Assembly (NCBI GenBank): GCA_964654665.1
Contig: CAZZKV010000005.1
Coordinates: 1 to 64,000 of the forward strand
DNA: 64,000 nucleotides
Source: CALCKU01 sp964654665
GTDB taxonomy: Bacteria > Pseudomonadota > Alphaproteobacteria > Caulobacterales > Maricaulaceae
Direction of reading: 5' to 3'
Made by a program: the position numbers and the translations under genes. Under the pieces are notes generated by a model. That model made no database searches. It was not told where the DNA came from and was given only the letters and a program-made list of their open reading frames with translations. This document shows, piece by piece, positions 1 to 7,680 of the stretch (positions are counted from its first letter, which is position 1; each line of letters starts with the position of its first letter).

Positions 1-122
1 ATAATGTTGAAGTGAATGTCGAGCTGATCGTGCCTATCGCCATGGAAGAGAAGCTACGCTTCGCTATCCGCGAAGGTGGACGCACAGTCGGAGCCGGCGT
101 CGTCTCGAAAATTATTGAGTAG
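1..122 (+). CDS. tuf: Elongation factor Tu, C-terminal end (partial)
   Basis: Only the last 40 codons are present (in frame from base 3), and the gene continues to the left of the window. The translated tail contains VELIVPIAMEEKLRFAIREG and ends GAGVVSKIIE, the typical end of EF-Tu domain 3. EF-Tu carries aminoacyl-tRNA to the ribosome as a GTP complex. Its place just ahead of rpsJ matches the usual str operon (rpsL-rpsG-fusA-tuf) leading into the S10 operon. A terminator-like hairpin follows the stop codon. Identity is secure despite truncation. Confidence 0.95.
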   Translation, partial: NVEVNVELIVPIAMEEKLRFAIREGGRTVGAGVVSKIIE

Positions 123-135
123 ATAGATTTAATGT

Positions 136-168
136 ACGGAGCGACCGTGTCGTTCCGTTTTGTTGTTT
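136..168 (+). terminator. Terminator-like hairpin after tuf
   Basis: Bases 136-145 (ACGGAGCGAC) pair with 149-158 (GTCGTTCCGT) as a 10-bp stem with one G-T pair and a three-base loop. A T-rich tail (TTTTGTTGTTTG) follows. It sits between tuf and rpsJ, so it probably ends or attenuates str-operon transcription before the S10 operon. No convincing promoter follows it, so partial read-through into rpsJ is likely (inference). Confidence 0.7.
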
Positions 169-196
169 GACAGCGTAGACATTTGGACCTGAAGTT

Positions 197-511
197 ATGG
201 ATAGTCAAAATATTCGCATTCGGCTGAAAGCCTTTGATCACCGCATTTTGGATAATTCCACCGCGGAAATTGTATCTACGGCTAAACGCACCGGAGCCAC
301 TGTGCGGGGTCCGATTCCGTTGCCGACACGTATAGAGAAGTTCACCGTGAATCGCTCGCCGCATGTTAACAAAAAGTCTCGTGAGCAATTTGAGATTCGT
401 ACCCATAAACGGATGCTCGATATTGTGGACCCAACACCGCAAACCGTAGATGCGCTGATGAAGCTCGATCTGGCTGCTGGTGTTGATGTTGAGATTAAGT
501 TGGGAGCATAA
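197..511 (+). CDS. rpsJ: 30S ribosomal protein S10
   Basis: A 104-residue protein of standard S10 length. It starts SQNIRIRLKAFDHRILD and contains the conserved GPIPLPTRIEKFTV segment and the RSPHVNKKSREQFEIR loop. S10 lies in the head of the 30S subunit. In bacteria it also joins NusB in antitermination complexes. It is the first gene of the S10 operon, with rplC two bases downstream. The ATG at 197 gives the canonical N-terminus, although the Shine-Dalgarno sequence is weak. Confidence 0.98.
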   Translation: MDSQNIRIRLKAFDHRILDNSTAEIVSTAKRTGATVRGPIPLPTRIEKFTVNRSPHVNKKSREQFEIRTHKRMLDIVDPTPQTVDALMKLDLAAGVDVEIKLGA

Positions 512-513
512 AG

Positions 514-1548
514 ATGCGCTCTGGAATTTTAACAAAAAAACTGGGTATGACTCGCGTTTATAACGAAGCGGGCGATCATGTGCCGGTTACGGTTCTCTCG
601 CTTGAGGGGTGTCAGGTTGTTGCACATAAAACGCAAGACCGCGATGGTTATACGGCTCTGCAATTAGGCGCGGGCAATGCCAAGCCTAAGCGCGTATCAA
701 AAGCAGAGCGTGAGCGGTTTGCAAAAGCTGGTGTTACGCCAAAAATGAAACTGGTCGAGTTTCGTGTTGCAGGTGAAAATTTTATTGAAATTGGGTCTGA
801 AATGTTAGCTGATCATTTTGTTCCGGGGCAGAAAGTCGATGCTTCGGGTGTTACGATCGGTAAGGGTTTTGCCGGGGCGATGAAGCGCCATAACTTTGGC
901 GGTTTGCGGGCAACCCATGGTGTATCTATTTCGCATAGATCACATGGTTCTACCGGCCAGTGTCAGGATCCGGGTAAGGTTTTTAAAGGGAAGAAAATGG
1001 CGGGCCATATGGGCGCTGTTCGTCGCACTAACCAGAATTTGGAAGTTGCGCGGGTTGATGCCGAAGAAGGTCTTATCTTGATCCGCGGGGCGGTTCCGGG
1101 AGCTAAAGGAGCCTGGGTTGAAATTCGCGACGCTGTTAAAGGTGTTAAGGTGGATGATCTGCCAGTGCCCGGTAAGTTCAAGGCGGGTGAGGCGCCTAAG
1201 ATGGAAAAACCTGCGGCTCAAAAACCTGAATCGAAGAAAGCTAAGGCTAAAACGGCTGCGCCGGCAACGGAGTTTATTGACGATATTATTCTGGTTGACG
1301 GTATTGGTCCAAAAGGGGCTGAGGCTCTTAAAGCTGCGGGGGTTGCGACATTGACAGGTCTTGTAGCTATGTCAGCGGATGATCTGGCGGCGATTGAAGA
1401 AAAAATCGGTAAGCCGGGTATTGCGGCGAAAGAAGAATGGGTCGAGCAGGCCAAAGAAATGATTGGCGGTGCGGAACCGCGGGCGCAGGTTGATAAAGAT
1501 CTGGCTGCAAAAATGCGCAAGGCTGCCCAGAAGGGTGAGGAAGAATAG
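514..1548 (+). CDS. rplC: 50S ribosomal protein L3 with C-terminal helix-hairpin-helix extension
   Basis: Residues 1-225 are a full L3: N-terminal SGILTKKLGMTRVY, central GKGFAGAMKRHNFGG and the ATHGVSISHRSHGSTGQCQDP loop that reaches the peptidyl-transferase region. L3 is an early 50S assembly protein. At 344 residues it is over 100 residues longer than ordinary L3. A Lys/Ala/Pro-rich linker (about 226-252) leads to residues 253-318, which include DDIILVDGIGPKGAEALKAAG and EEWVEQAKEMI. That pattern is like the helix-hairpin-helix module found at the C-terminus of some alphaproteobacterial L21 proteins. A charged tail ends the protein. There is no frameshift, and rplD follows two bases after the stop. 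The function of the extension is unknown. Confidence 0.96.
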   Translation: MRSGILTKKLGMTRVYNEAGDHVPVTVLSLEGCQVVAHKTQDRDGYTALQLGAGNAKPKRVSKAERERFAKAGVTPKMKLVEFRVAGENFIEIGSEMLADHFVPGQKVDASGVTIGKGFAGAMKRHNFGGLRATHGVSISHRSHGSTGQCQDPGKVFKGKKMAGHMGAVRRTNQNLEVARVDAEEGLILIRGAVPGAKGAWVEIRDAVKGVKVDDLPVPGKFKAGEAPKMEKPAAQKPESKKAKAKTAAPATEFIDDIILVDGIGPKGAEALKAAGVATLTGLVAMSADDLAAIEEKIGKPGIAAKEEWVEQAKEMIGGAEPRAQVDKDLAAKMRKAAQKGEEE

Positions 1549-1550
1549 TC

Positions 1551-2171
1551 ATGAAACTCGACGTTCAAACACTTGCCGGCAAAAAATCTGGATCTGTTGA
1601 TCTTGACAAAGCCGTATTTGGCCAAGAGCCGCGCAAGGACATTTTACACCGTATGGTTCGGTATCAATTGGCCAAGCGTCAATCCGGAACTCATCAGACG
1701 CAAGAGCGGGGTGATGTCTCTAAAACAACAAAGCGTATTGGTCGCCAAAAGGGCGGTGGTACCGCGCGTCATGGTAACGGGTCTGTGTCTCAGTTCCGCG
1801 GTGGCGCTAAAGCTCATGGGCCACGGGCACGCTCTCATGCTCATAATCTGCCTAAAAAGGTGCGAGCGTTGGCTTTGCGCCATGCGCTGTCAGCGAAAGT
1901 AGCCTCAAAAGAACTTATTATACTAGATGATGCTGCGATGAAAGCGCCGAAAACGGCCGACCTTCGGGCGTCTTTAGAAAAACTCGGCGTGACGAATGGT
2001 CTTGTCGTTGGCGGTGCTACTTTGGATGAAAATTTCGCCAAAGCGGCCCGTAATATTCCAAACCTCGATGTCCTGCCAAGTCAGGGAGCTAATGTATATG
2101 ACATTCTTAAGCGTCATACATTGGTTCTGACAAAACAGGCTGTCCAAGATCTGGAGGCTCGCTTAAAATGA
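1551..2171 (+). CDS. rplD: 50S ribosomal protein L4
   Basis: A 206-residue L4. The long basic loop reads RIGRQKGGGTARHGNGSVSQ and then FRGGAKAHGPRARSH, the extension that lines the exit tunnel. L4 binds 23S rRNA domain I. In enterobacteria it also represses the S10 operon; whether it does so here cannot be told. It lies two bases after rplC and overlaps rplW by four bases (ATGA), so translational coupling is likely. Confidence 0.98.
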   Translation: MKLDVQTLAGKKSGSVDLDKAVFGQEPRKDILHRMVRYQLAKRQSGTHQTQERGDVSKTTKRIGRQKGGGTARHGNGSVSQFRGGAKAHGPRARSHAHNLPKKVRALALRHALSAKVASKELIILDDAAMKAPKTADLRASLEKLGVTNGLVVGGATLDENFAKAARNIPNLDVLPSQGANVYDILKRHTLVLTKQAVQDLEARLK

Positions 2172-2464
2172 GTGTTGCAGCCCGTCATTATGATTCAATT
2201 CTAAGTCCGGTCATCACGGAAAAATCAACAATTCTTTCTGAGAATAACCAAGTTGTTTTCGAAGTGCCCGTCACGGCGACAAAACCCGATATTAAAGAGG
2301 CTGTTGAAAAGCTTTTCAATGTCTCTGTTACGGCCGTGAACACGATTAAGGTCAAAGGTAAAACCAAGCGCTTCCGGGGTATTGCCGGTCGCCGTAAAGA
2401 TATCAAAAAAGCCATTGTTACCCTTAAGGATGGCGATGAAATTGATATTGCAACTGGTCTGTAG
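2168..2464 (+). CDS. rplW: 50S ribosomal protein L23
   Basis: A 98-residue L23, normal in length. Recognisable segments are ILSPVITEKSTILSENNQVVF and the basic VKGKTKRFRGIAGRRKDIKKA loop. L23 sits at the tunnel exit and provides the docking site for trigger factor and SRP. The start codon overlaps the rplD stop by four bases, and rplB follows after 11 bases. Confidence 0.98.
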   Translation: MSVAARHYDSILSPVITEKSTILSENNQVVFEVPVTATKPDIKEAVEKLFNVSVTAVNTIKVKGKTKRFRGIAGRRKDIKKAIVTLKDGDEIDIATGL

Positions 2465-2475
2465 AGGTAGAGAAA

Positions 2476-3312
2476 ATGGCTTTAAAGACATTTAATCCAA
2501 CCAGCCCTTCGCGGCGTCATCTGGTACAGGTTGATCGGTCTCACCTGCATAAAGGGCGTCCGGAAAAGAGCTTGACTGAAGGTTTGACCAAATCTGGTGG
2601 GCGGAACAATACCGGCCGTATTACGATGCGCCGTCAGGGCGGGGGCCATAAGCGCCTTTACAGAATGGTGGACTTCAAACGTACCAAACGCGATATGGAA
2701 GCGACAGTTCTACGGCTTGAATATGATCCCAACCGCACAGCCTTTATCGCTTTGGTTCAATATAAAGATGGTGAGAAGTCTTATATTTTGGCACCGCAAC
2801 GCTTATCAGAAGGTGATAAAATTATTTCTGCTGAGAAAGCAGATGTGAAACCCGGAAACTGTATGCCGTTGCGCTCGTTGCCGGTTGGTACAATTATTCA
2901 TAATATTGAGATGAAGCCCGGTAAAGGGGGGCAAATTGCCCGGTCTGCCGGAACATATGCACAGCTGGTTGGCCGCGATGGGGGCTATGCCCAAATTCGG
3001 CTTAAGTCCGGCGAAATGCGTATGATTCACCAGACATGTGTTGCCACTGTGGGGGCTGTCTCTAATCCTGATCACATGAATATCAATCTGGGTAAAGCCG
3101 GGCGCAAGCGCTGGCTCGGGAAAAGGCCACAAGTTCGCGGCGTAGCCATGAACCCGGTCGATCACCCTCACGGGGGCGGCGAAGGCCGGACATCCGGTGG
3201 TCGTCATCCAGTAACTCCTTGGGGTAAGCCAACTAAGGGCGCACGGACGCGTTCTAATAAGGCGACTGACAAATTCATTATTCGTTCGCGTCATGCGAAG
3301 AAGAAACGTTAG
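2476..3312 (+). CDS. rplB: 50S ribosomal protein L2
   Basis: A 278-residue L2 with the conserved MNPVDHPHGGGEGRTSGGRH segment near the C-terminus. The histidines there are the most conserved residues of the family, placed near the peptidyl-transferase centre. The N-terminal KTFNPTSPSRRHLV and the ending FIIRSRHAKKKR are typical. A Shine-Dalgarno sequence (AGAGGTAGAG) precedes the ATG. It belongs to the S10 operon, between rplW and rpsS. Confidence 0.98.
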   Translation: MALKTFNPTSPSRRHLVQVDRSHLHKGRPEKSLTEGLTKSGGRNNTGRITMRRQGGGHKRLYRMVDFKRTKRDMEATVLRLEYDPNRTAFIALVQYKDGEKSYILAPQRLSEGDKIISAEKADVKPGNCMPLRSLPVGTIIHNIEMKPGKGGQIARSAGTYAQLVGRDGGYAQIRLKSGEMRMIHQTCVATVGAVSNPDHMNINLGKAGRKRWLGKRPQVRGVAMNPVDHPHGGGEGRTSGGRHPVTPWGKPTKGARTRSNKATDKFIIRSRHAKKKR

Positions 3313-3324
3313 GGAGCGCGGAAG

Positions 3325-3603
3325 ATGCCACGTTCAGTTTGGAAAGGTCCGTTTGTTGACGGATATTTGCTTAAAAAAGCCGAAGCGGCGAAAGCCGAAG
3401 GTCGTCACAAGCCGATTAAAACATGGTCGCGTCGGTCGACTATTATGCCGCAATTTGTTGGTCTGACATTTCAGGTTCACAATGGTCAGAAATTTGTACC
3501 GGTCCTCGTTAATGAGGATATGGTGGGTCACAAGCTTGGTGAGTTTTCGCCGACACGGACTTATTATGGTCACGGTGCTGATAAAAAAGCGAAACGGAAG
3601 TAG
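3325..3603 (+). CDS. rpsS: 30S ribosomal protein S19
   Basis: A 92-residue S19, standard length. It starts PRSVWKGPFVDGYLLKKAE and contains KTWSRRSTIMPQFVGLTF and VNEDMVGHKLGEFSPTRTY, which are hallmarks of the family. S19 forms the 30S head together with S13 and contacts the A-site finger. It lies 12 bases after rplB with a good GGGAGCG ribosome-binding site and two bases before rplV. Confidence 0.98.
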   Translation: MPRSVWKGPFVDGYLLKKAEAAKAEGRHKPIKTWSRRSTIMPQFVGLTFQVHNGQKFVPVLVNEDMVGHKLGEFSPTRTYYGHGADKKAKRK

Positions 3604-3605
3604 TC

Positions 3606-3986
3606 ATGGCGAAGACAAAAAATCCACGCCGCGTTGCAGATAATGAGGCTATGGCGAAATTGCGGATGATCCGTACCTCGCCAATTAAACTGAACCTAGT
3701 TGCGCAAATGATCCGCGGTAAAAAAGTCGATACGGCACTGGCTGATCTTGAATTCTCGCATAAGCGAATTTCAAATGATGTTAAAAAATGCCTTGAGAGC
3801 GCGATTGCTAATGCAGAGAACAACCACGGGCTTGATATTGATAGTCTTGTTGTTGCTGAGGCTTATGTTGGTAAAAACCTTGTCATGAAGCGTTTCAAGG
3901 CCAGAGCGCGTGGCCGCGGTGCTCGTATCTTAAAGCCGTTTTCGGAGCTGACGATTGTCGTGCGCGAAGTAGAGGAGGCCGCGTAA
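3606..3986 (+). CDS. rplV: 50S ribosomal protein L22
   Basis: A 126-residue L22. The segments RTSPIKLNLVAQMIRGKKV and FKARARGRGARILKPFSELT are characteristic; the latter includes the beta-hairpin that narrows the exit tunnel and is the usual macrolide-response region. The N-terminus has a basic extension (AKTKNPRRVADNEAMAKLRM) of a type common in alphaproteobacteria. The last base of its stop is shared with the rpsC start (TAATG). Confidence 0.98.
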   Translation: MAKTKNPRRVADNEAMAKLRMIRTSPIKLNLVAQMIRGKKVDTALADLEFSHKRISNDVKKCLESAIANAENNHGLDIDSLVVAEAYVGKNLVMKRFKARARGRGARILKPFSELTIVVREVEEAA

Positions 3987-4735
3987 TGGGTCAGAAGGTT
4001 AATCCAATCGGTCTACGTCTGGGTATCAACCGGACTTGGGAGTCACGCTGGTATGCTAATACGGCAGAATATGGTGATTTATTGCATCAAGATTTGGCAA
4101 TCCGTAACTTCCTGTTTGAAGAACTGAAAAACGCATCGGTTTCGCGTATTACAATTGAACGCCCGCATAAAAAATGCCGTATCACAATTTACACGGCGCG
4201 TCCGGGTGTTGTTATCGGTAAAAAGGGTGGTGATATTGAAAAGCTGCGCAAAAGAGTTGCGGGGCTTGTTGATGGTGAAGTCTTTATCAATCTGGTTGAG
4301 GTGCGCAAACCCGAAGTTGACGCTAATCTTGTTGCTGATGGTATTGCACAACAATTAGAACGCCGAGTATCGTTCCGCCGCGCTATGAAGCGGTCTATGC
4401 AATCGGCTATGCGTATGGGGGCTGTTGGCTGTAAGATTAAGCTGGGTGGCCGTTTGGGCGGTGCTGAAATTGCCCGTGATGAACAATATCAAGAGGGATC
4501 TGTGCCGCTTCATACGTTGCGGGCGGATATTGACTATGGCACGGCGAGAGCCCTGACCGCCATGGGGATTATTGGTATTAAAGTTTGGATCAATAAGGGC
4601 GAGATCATGGAGCATGATCCATATGCTCAGGAAAAACGTATGCAGAACCAAAGCAATGATGGTCCGCGCGGGGGTGGTAATCGTGACCGCCGTTCAGGTG
4701 GTGACCGTGATCGCCGTCCTGCGCGCGCAAATTAA
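3986..4735 (+). CDS. rpsC: 30S ribosomal protein S3
   Basis: A 249-residue S3. It starts GQKVNPIGLRLGINRTWESR, has a type II KH domain with RPGVVIGKKGGDIEKLRKRV, and the C-terminal domain GAVGCKIKLGGRLGGAEIAR. S3 guards the mRNA entry channel and has helicase-like function with S4 and S5. The last 30 or so residues are Arg/Gly/Asp-rich and low in complexity, a common variable tail. It overlaps the rplV stop by one base. Confidence 0.98.
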   Translation: MGQKVNPIGLRLGINRTWESRWYANTAEYGDLLHQDLAIRNFLFEELKNASVSRITIERPHKKCRITIYTARPGVVIGKKGGDIEKLRKRVAGLVDGEVFINLVEVRKPEVDANLVADGIAQQLERRVSFRRAMKRSMQSAMRMGAVGCKIKLGGRLGGAEIARDEQYQEGSVPLHTLRADIDYGTARALTAMGIIGIKVWINKGEIMEHDPYAQEKRMQNQSNDGPRGGGNRDRRSGGDRDRRPARAN

Positions 4736-4750
4736 TAGAGGCCGAGACAG

Positions 4751-5167
4751 ATGTTACAGCCAAAACGTACAAAATTCCGTAAAGCCCATAAGGGCCGAAT
4801 TAAAGGTATGGCCAAAGGTGGTACAGCCCTTAATTTTGGATCATATGGTCTTAAAGCTCTGGAGCCTGAGCGAGTAACTGCTCGCCAGATCGAAGCCACA
4901 CGCCGGGCGATTACGCGTCACATGAAGCGGGCTGGACGGGTCTGGATTCGTATTTTTCCTGATGTCCCTGTTACTAAAAAGCCGACAGAAGTTCGGATGG
5001 GTAAAGGTAAAGGTTCTGTTGAATTTTGGGCCTGCAAAGTAAAGCCGGGCCGGATTATGTTTGAGATTGACGGTGTATCTGATGCCGTTGCCCGCGAAGC
5101 CTTACGCCTCGGTGCGGCGAAATTGCCTGTAAAGTGCAAAATCGTCACACGTCCGGGCGAGCAATAG
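4751..5167 (+). CDS. rplP: 50S ribosomal protein L16
   Basis: A 138-residue L16, standard length. Diagnostic segments are KRTKFRKAHKGRIKGMAKGG, RVWIRIFPDVPVTKKPTEVR and MGKGKGSVEFWACKVKPGR. L16 binds helices near the A site and stabilises aminoacyl-tRNA accommodation. It is 15 bases after rpsC, preceded by AGAGGCCGAGA, and 17 bases before rpmC. Confidence 0.98.
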   Translation: MLQPKRTKFRKAHKGRIKGMAKGGTALNFGSYGLKALEPERVTARQIEATRRAITRHMKRAGRVWIRIFPDVPVTKKPTEVRMGKGKGSVEFWACKVKPGRIMFEIDGVSDAVAREALRLGAAKLPVKCKIVTRPGEQ

Positions 5168-5184
5168 AGCGATAGGAGCTTAAA

Positions 5185-5385
5185 ATGAAAGCGACTGACG
5201 TAAGAGCGATGACGGCCGATCAACTTAGCGATAAGTTGATTGAGCTAAAGAAAGAGCAATTTAACCTACGTTTTCAACGGGCCACAGGGCAGTTGGAAAA
5301 GACGGCGCGTGTACGCGAAGTGCGCCGTGATATTGCGCGGGTTAAGACCATTATGGCGCAAGCCAAAAAAGCCGCTAAGGCTTAG
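5185..5385 (+). CDS. rpmC: 50S ribosomal protein L29
   Basis: A 66-residue L29 with the usual two-helix pattern: DVRAMTADQLSDKLIELKKE then NLRFQRATGQLEKTARVREV. L29 sits beside L23 at the tunnel exit. The ribosome-binding site is GATAGGAGC. It is followed after 11 bases by rpsQ, in the standard S10/spc junction order L29-S17. Confidence 0.97.
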   Translation: MKATDVRAMTADQLSDKLIELKKEQFNLRFQRATGQLEKTARVREVRRDIARVKTIMAQAKKAAKA

Positions 5386-5396
5386 AGGAGAGCGAG

Positions 5397-5627
5397 ATGC
5401 CAAGACGTATTTTGCAAGGAACAGTCGTTAGCGACAAAGGCAATAAGACAATTGTAGTCAATGTCGAACGGGCCTATTTGCATCCGTTGTTTAAAAAGAC
5501 AATCCGTCGAACAAAGAAATATCATGCGCATGACGAAGCGAATGCGCATAAAGTCGGGGACAAGGTGCGTATTCGCGAATGTCCGCCCAAAAGTAAACTG
5601 AAACGCTGGGAAGTGTTTGCCGGTTAG
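5397..5627 (+). CDS. rpsQ: 30S ribosomal protein S17
   Basis: A 76-residue S17, an OB-fold protein binding the 5' domain of 16S rRNA. Typical segments are LQGTVVSDKGNKTIVVNVER, HPLFKKTIRRTKKYHAHDE and VGDKVRIRECPP. The strong AGAGGAGAG ribosome-binding site overlaps the end of rpmC. It is the last gene of the S10 operon in the conserved order, with rplN 29 bases downstream. Confidence 0.98.
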   Translation: MPRRILQGTVVSDKGNKTIVVNVERAYLHPLFKKTIRRTKKYHAHDEANAHKVGDKVRIRECPPKSKLKRWEVFAG

Positions 5628-5656
5628 GCAACATTCGAGCTTAAGGAGACGGTCGC

Positions 5657-6025
5657 ATGATTCAAATGCAGTCAAACCTAGATGTCGCCGATAATTCCGG
5701 TGCCCGCCGCGTTCAGTGCATTAAAGTGCTGGGCGGATCGAAGCGCCGTTATGCCCATGTTGGTGATACAATCGTTGTTTCGATTAAAGAAGCTATTCCG
5801 CGTGGCCGCGTAAAAAAAGGCGAGGTCCGTAAGGCTATCGTTGTTCGGGTGCGCAAAGATATTCAACGCCGCGATGGTTCCGTCATTCGTTTTGACGGAA
5901 ATGCCGCAGTGATTATTAACAATAATGGTGAGCCTTTGGGTACACGTATCTTTGGTCCTGTACCGCGCGAACTTCGCGCCAAGAACCACATGAAGATCGT
6001 ATCATTGGCTCCAGAGGTACTGTAA
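5657..6025 (+). CDS. rplN: 50S ribosomal protein L14
   Basis: A 122-residue L14, the exact family length. It starts IQMQSNLDVADNSGARRVQC and ends HMKIVSLAPEVL, both family signatures. L14 forms intersubunit bridges with 16S rRNA and is the docking site of the silencing factor RsfS. It begins the spc-type gene block and lies one base before rplX. Confidence 0.98.
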   Translation: MIQMQSNLDVADNSGARRVQCIKVLGGSKRRYAHVGDTIVVSIKEAIPRGRVKKGEVRKAIVVRVRKDIQRRDGSVIRFDGNAAVIINNNGEPLGTRIFGPVPRELRAKNHMKIVSLAPEVL

Positions 6026-6026
6026 A

Positions 6027-6347
6027 ATGGCCGCTAAGATTAAAAAAGGTGACTATGTTATCGTCACCACAGGGTCTGATAAGGGCAAAAAAGGCGAAGT
6101 GATAAAAGTCTTTCCAAGCGAAGGGCGTGTTATCGTGTCCGGCGTTAAATTGGTAAAGCGGCACATGCGCCCGTCTCAAGCGGATCCAGAAGGCGGTATC
6201 AAGCAATTTGAAGCGCCTATCCATGTCTCTAATGTATCACATATTGACCCAAAAAACGACAAGCCAACGCGTGTAGGCTTTAAAACGTTGAAGGACGGCA
6301 AGAAAGTTCGAATCGCCAGAAAGTCAGGGGAGGTTATCGATGTCTAA
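6027..6347 (+). CDS. rplX: 50S ribosomal protein L24
   Basis: A 106-residue L24 with the N-terminal KOW motif (KKGDYVIVTTGSDKGKKGEV) and the GVKLVKRHMRPSQADPEGGI segment. L24 is an assembly initiator protein at the tunnel exit. Its end overlaps the start of rplE by eight bases, so the two are likely translationally coupled. Confidence 0.98.
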   Translation: MAAKIKKGDYVIVTTGSDKGKKGEVIKVFPSEGRVIVSGVKLVKRHMRPSQADPEGGIKQFEAPIHVSNVSHIDPKNDKPTRVGFKTLKDGKKVRIARKSGEVIDV

Positions 6348-6894
6348 AGCTTACGAACCTCGGTTATCATCCATTTACCGTGAAGAAATTCGCGCTAAAA
6401 TGAAAGCGCAATTCGGATATAAAAACGAAATGCAAATCCCGGCTATTGAAAAAGTTGTCCTGAATATGGGTCTTGGCGAAGGTGTCTCGGATAAGAAAAA
6501 AGTCGAGGCCGCGATTGGCGAACTTGAGCTTATTGCGGGTCAAAAGCCGGTGCCAACTATTGCCAAAAAGTCTATTGCGGGCTTCAAACTCCGTGATGGA
6601 ATGGTGATTGGGGCTAAAGTGACGCTGCGCCGGGATAAAATGTTTGAATTCATTGACCGTCTTGTCAACATCGCGCTGCCGCGCGTGCGTGATTTTCGCG
6701 GTTTGAATGCCAAAAGTTTTGATGGTCATGGTAATTATGCCATGGGCTTGAAAGAACATATCGTGTTCCCTGAAATTGATTATGACAAAGTGGATCAAGT
6801 TCGCGGCATGGATATTGTGGTGCAAACAAGCGCCAAAACAGATGAAGAAGCCAAAGTACTGTTGGCCGAATTTGGGTTTCCTTTCCCTAGATAG
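6340..6894 (+). CDS. rplE: 50S ribosomal protein L5
   Basis: A 184-residue L5. Diagnostic segments are KVVLNMGLGEGVSDKKKVEA, TIAKKSIAGFKLRDGMVIGA and RVRDFRGLNAKSFDGHGNYA. L5 binds 5S rRNA and contacts P-site tRNA. The start lies within the last codons of rplX, with AGGGGAGG upstream as the ribosome-binding site. A 72-base gap before rpsN holds no other gene. Confidence 0.98.
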   Translation: MSKAYEPRLSSIYREEIRAKMKAQFGYKNEMQIPAIEKVVLNMGLGEGVSDKKKVEAAIGELELIAGQKPVPTIAKKSIAGFKLRDGMVIGAKVTLRRDKMFEFIDRLVNIALPRVRDFRGLNAKSFDGHGNYAMGLKEHIVFPEIDYDKVDQVRGMDIVVQTSAKTDEEAKVLLAEFGFPFPR

Positions 6895-6966
6895 GGTCCC
6901 GAATTAACGCAACAGGCAAAGCAGGCGTGGTGATTATATCCAGCCCTGCAACAAGGAGTAAAATAA

Positions 6967-7272
6967 ATGGCTAAAGTGAGTGCTACAGAACGCAATATGA
7001 AGCGTCAGCGCCTCGTGGCAAAATATGCTGCGAAGCGGGCTCTGCTCAAAGATATTGCACGGAATAAAGAATTACCTGTTGAAGAGCGGTTCGCAGCCCA
7101 GTTAAAACTGGCGGAATTGCCACGTAATTCATCACCAAACCGGGTGCGTAATCGGTGTCAGGTTACAGGTCGTCCGCGTGGATATTACCGTAAAATGAAA
7201 ATGTCCCGTATCGCGCTTCGCGAATTGGGCAGCCAGGGTCTTGTCCCAGGTCTTGTTAAGTCTAGTTGGTAA
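6967..7272 (+). CDS. rpsN: 30S ribosomal protein S14
   Basis: A 101-residue S14 of the long type without a zinc ribbon. The C-terminal NRCQVTGRPRGYYRKMKMSR segment is conserved, but the CxxC pairs of zinc-type S14 are absent. S14 is a late-binding protein of the 30S head. The ribosome-binding site AAGGAG lies 8 bases ahead of the ATG, and rpsH follows within 11 bases. Confidence 0.98.
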   Translation: MAKVSATERNMKRQRLVAKYAAKRALLKDIARNKELPVEERFAAQLKLAELPRNSSPNRVRNRCQVTGRPRGYYRKMKMSRIALRELGSQGLVPGLVKSSW

Positions 7273-7283
7273 GGAGAGAAATT

Positions 7284-7679
7284 ATGTCTTTTTCTGATCC
7301 TCTCGGCGATATGCTGACGCGTATCCGTAATGCTATTATGCGCAGCCGGTCTTCGGTAACAACGCCAGCATCAAATTTGCGAGGCCGTGTTCTTGATGTA
7401 TTGCAGAGCGAAGGCTATATTCGCGGCTATACGGAAACGCAGATTGATGGGTTTCGCGCTTTTGAAATTGAACTTAAATATTATGAAGGTGAAGCCGTTA
7501 TTCGCGAAATTAGCCGGGTCTCAAAACCGGGCCGTCGTGTCTATTCGTCTGTTAAAAGCCTCCCGCAAATCCGCAATGGCCTCGGTATTGCAATCCTCTC
7601 GACGCCAAAGGGTGTGATGAGCGACCATTCCGCCCGCGAAGCCAATGTAGGCGGCGAAATTCTGTGTCAGGTGTCCTAA
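7284..7679 (+). CDS. rpsH: 30S ribosomal protein S8
   Basis: A 131-residue S8. I chose the ATG at 7284 because AAGGAGAG lies 5 bases upstream and the protein then begins SFSDPLGDMLTRIRNAIMRS, the canonical N-terminus. An in-frame TTG at 7266 would lie inside rpsN. The C-terminal GIAILSTPKGVMSDHSAREA segment is the family signature. S8 binds the central domain of 16S rRNA and in E. coli represses the spc operon. Confidence 0.98.
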   Translation: MSFSDPLGDMLTRIRNAIMRSRSSVTTPASNLRGRVLDVLQSEGYIRGYTETQIDGFRAFEIELKYYEGEAVIREISRVSKPGRRVYSSVKSLPQIRNGLGIAILSTPKGVMSDHSAREANVGGEILCQVS

Positions 7680-7680
7680 G

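Noticed and set aside
167..172. TTGACA box before rpsJ
   Set aside because: A matching -10 would fall at the rpsJ start codon and no -10 sequence is there, so it is unlikely to be a promoter for rpsJ.
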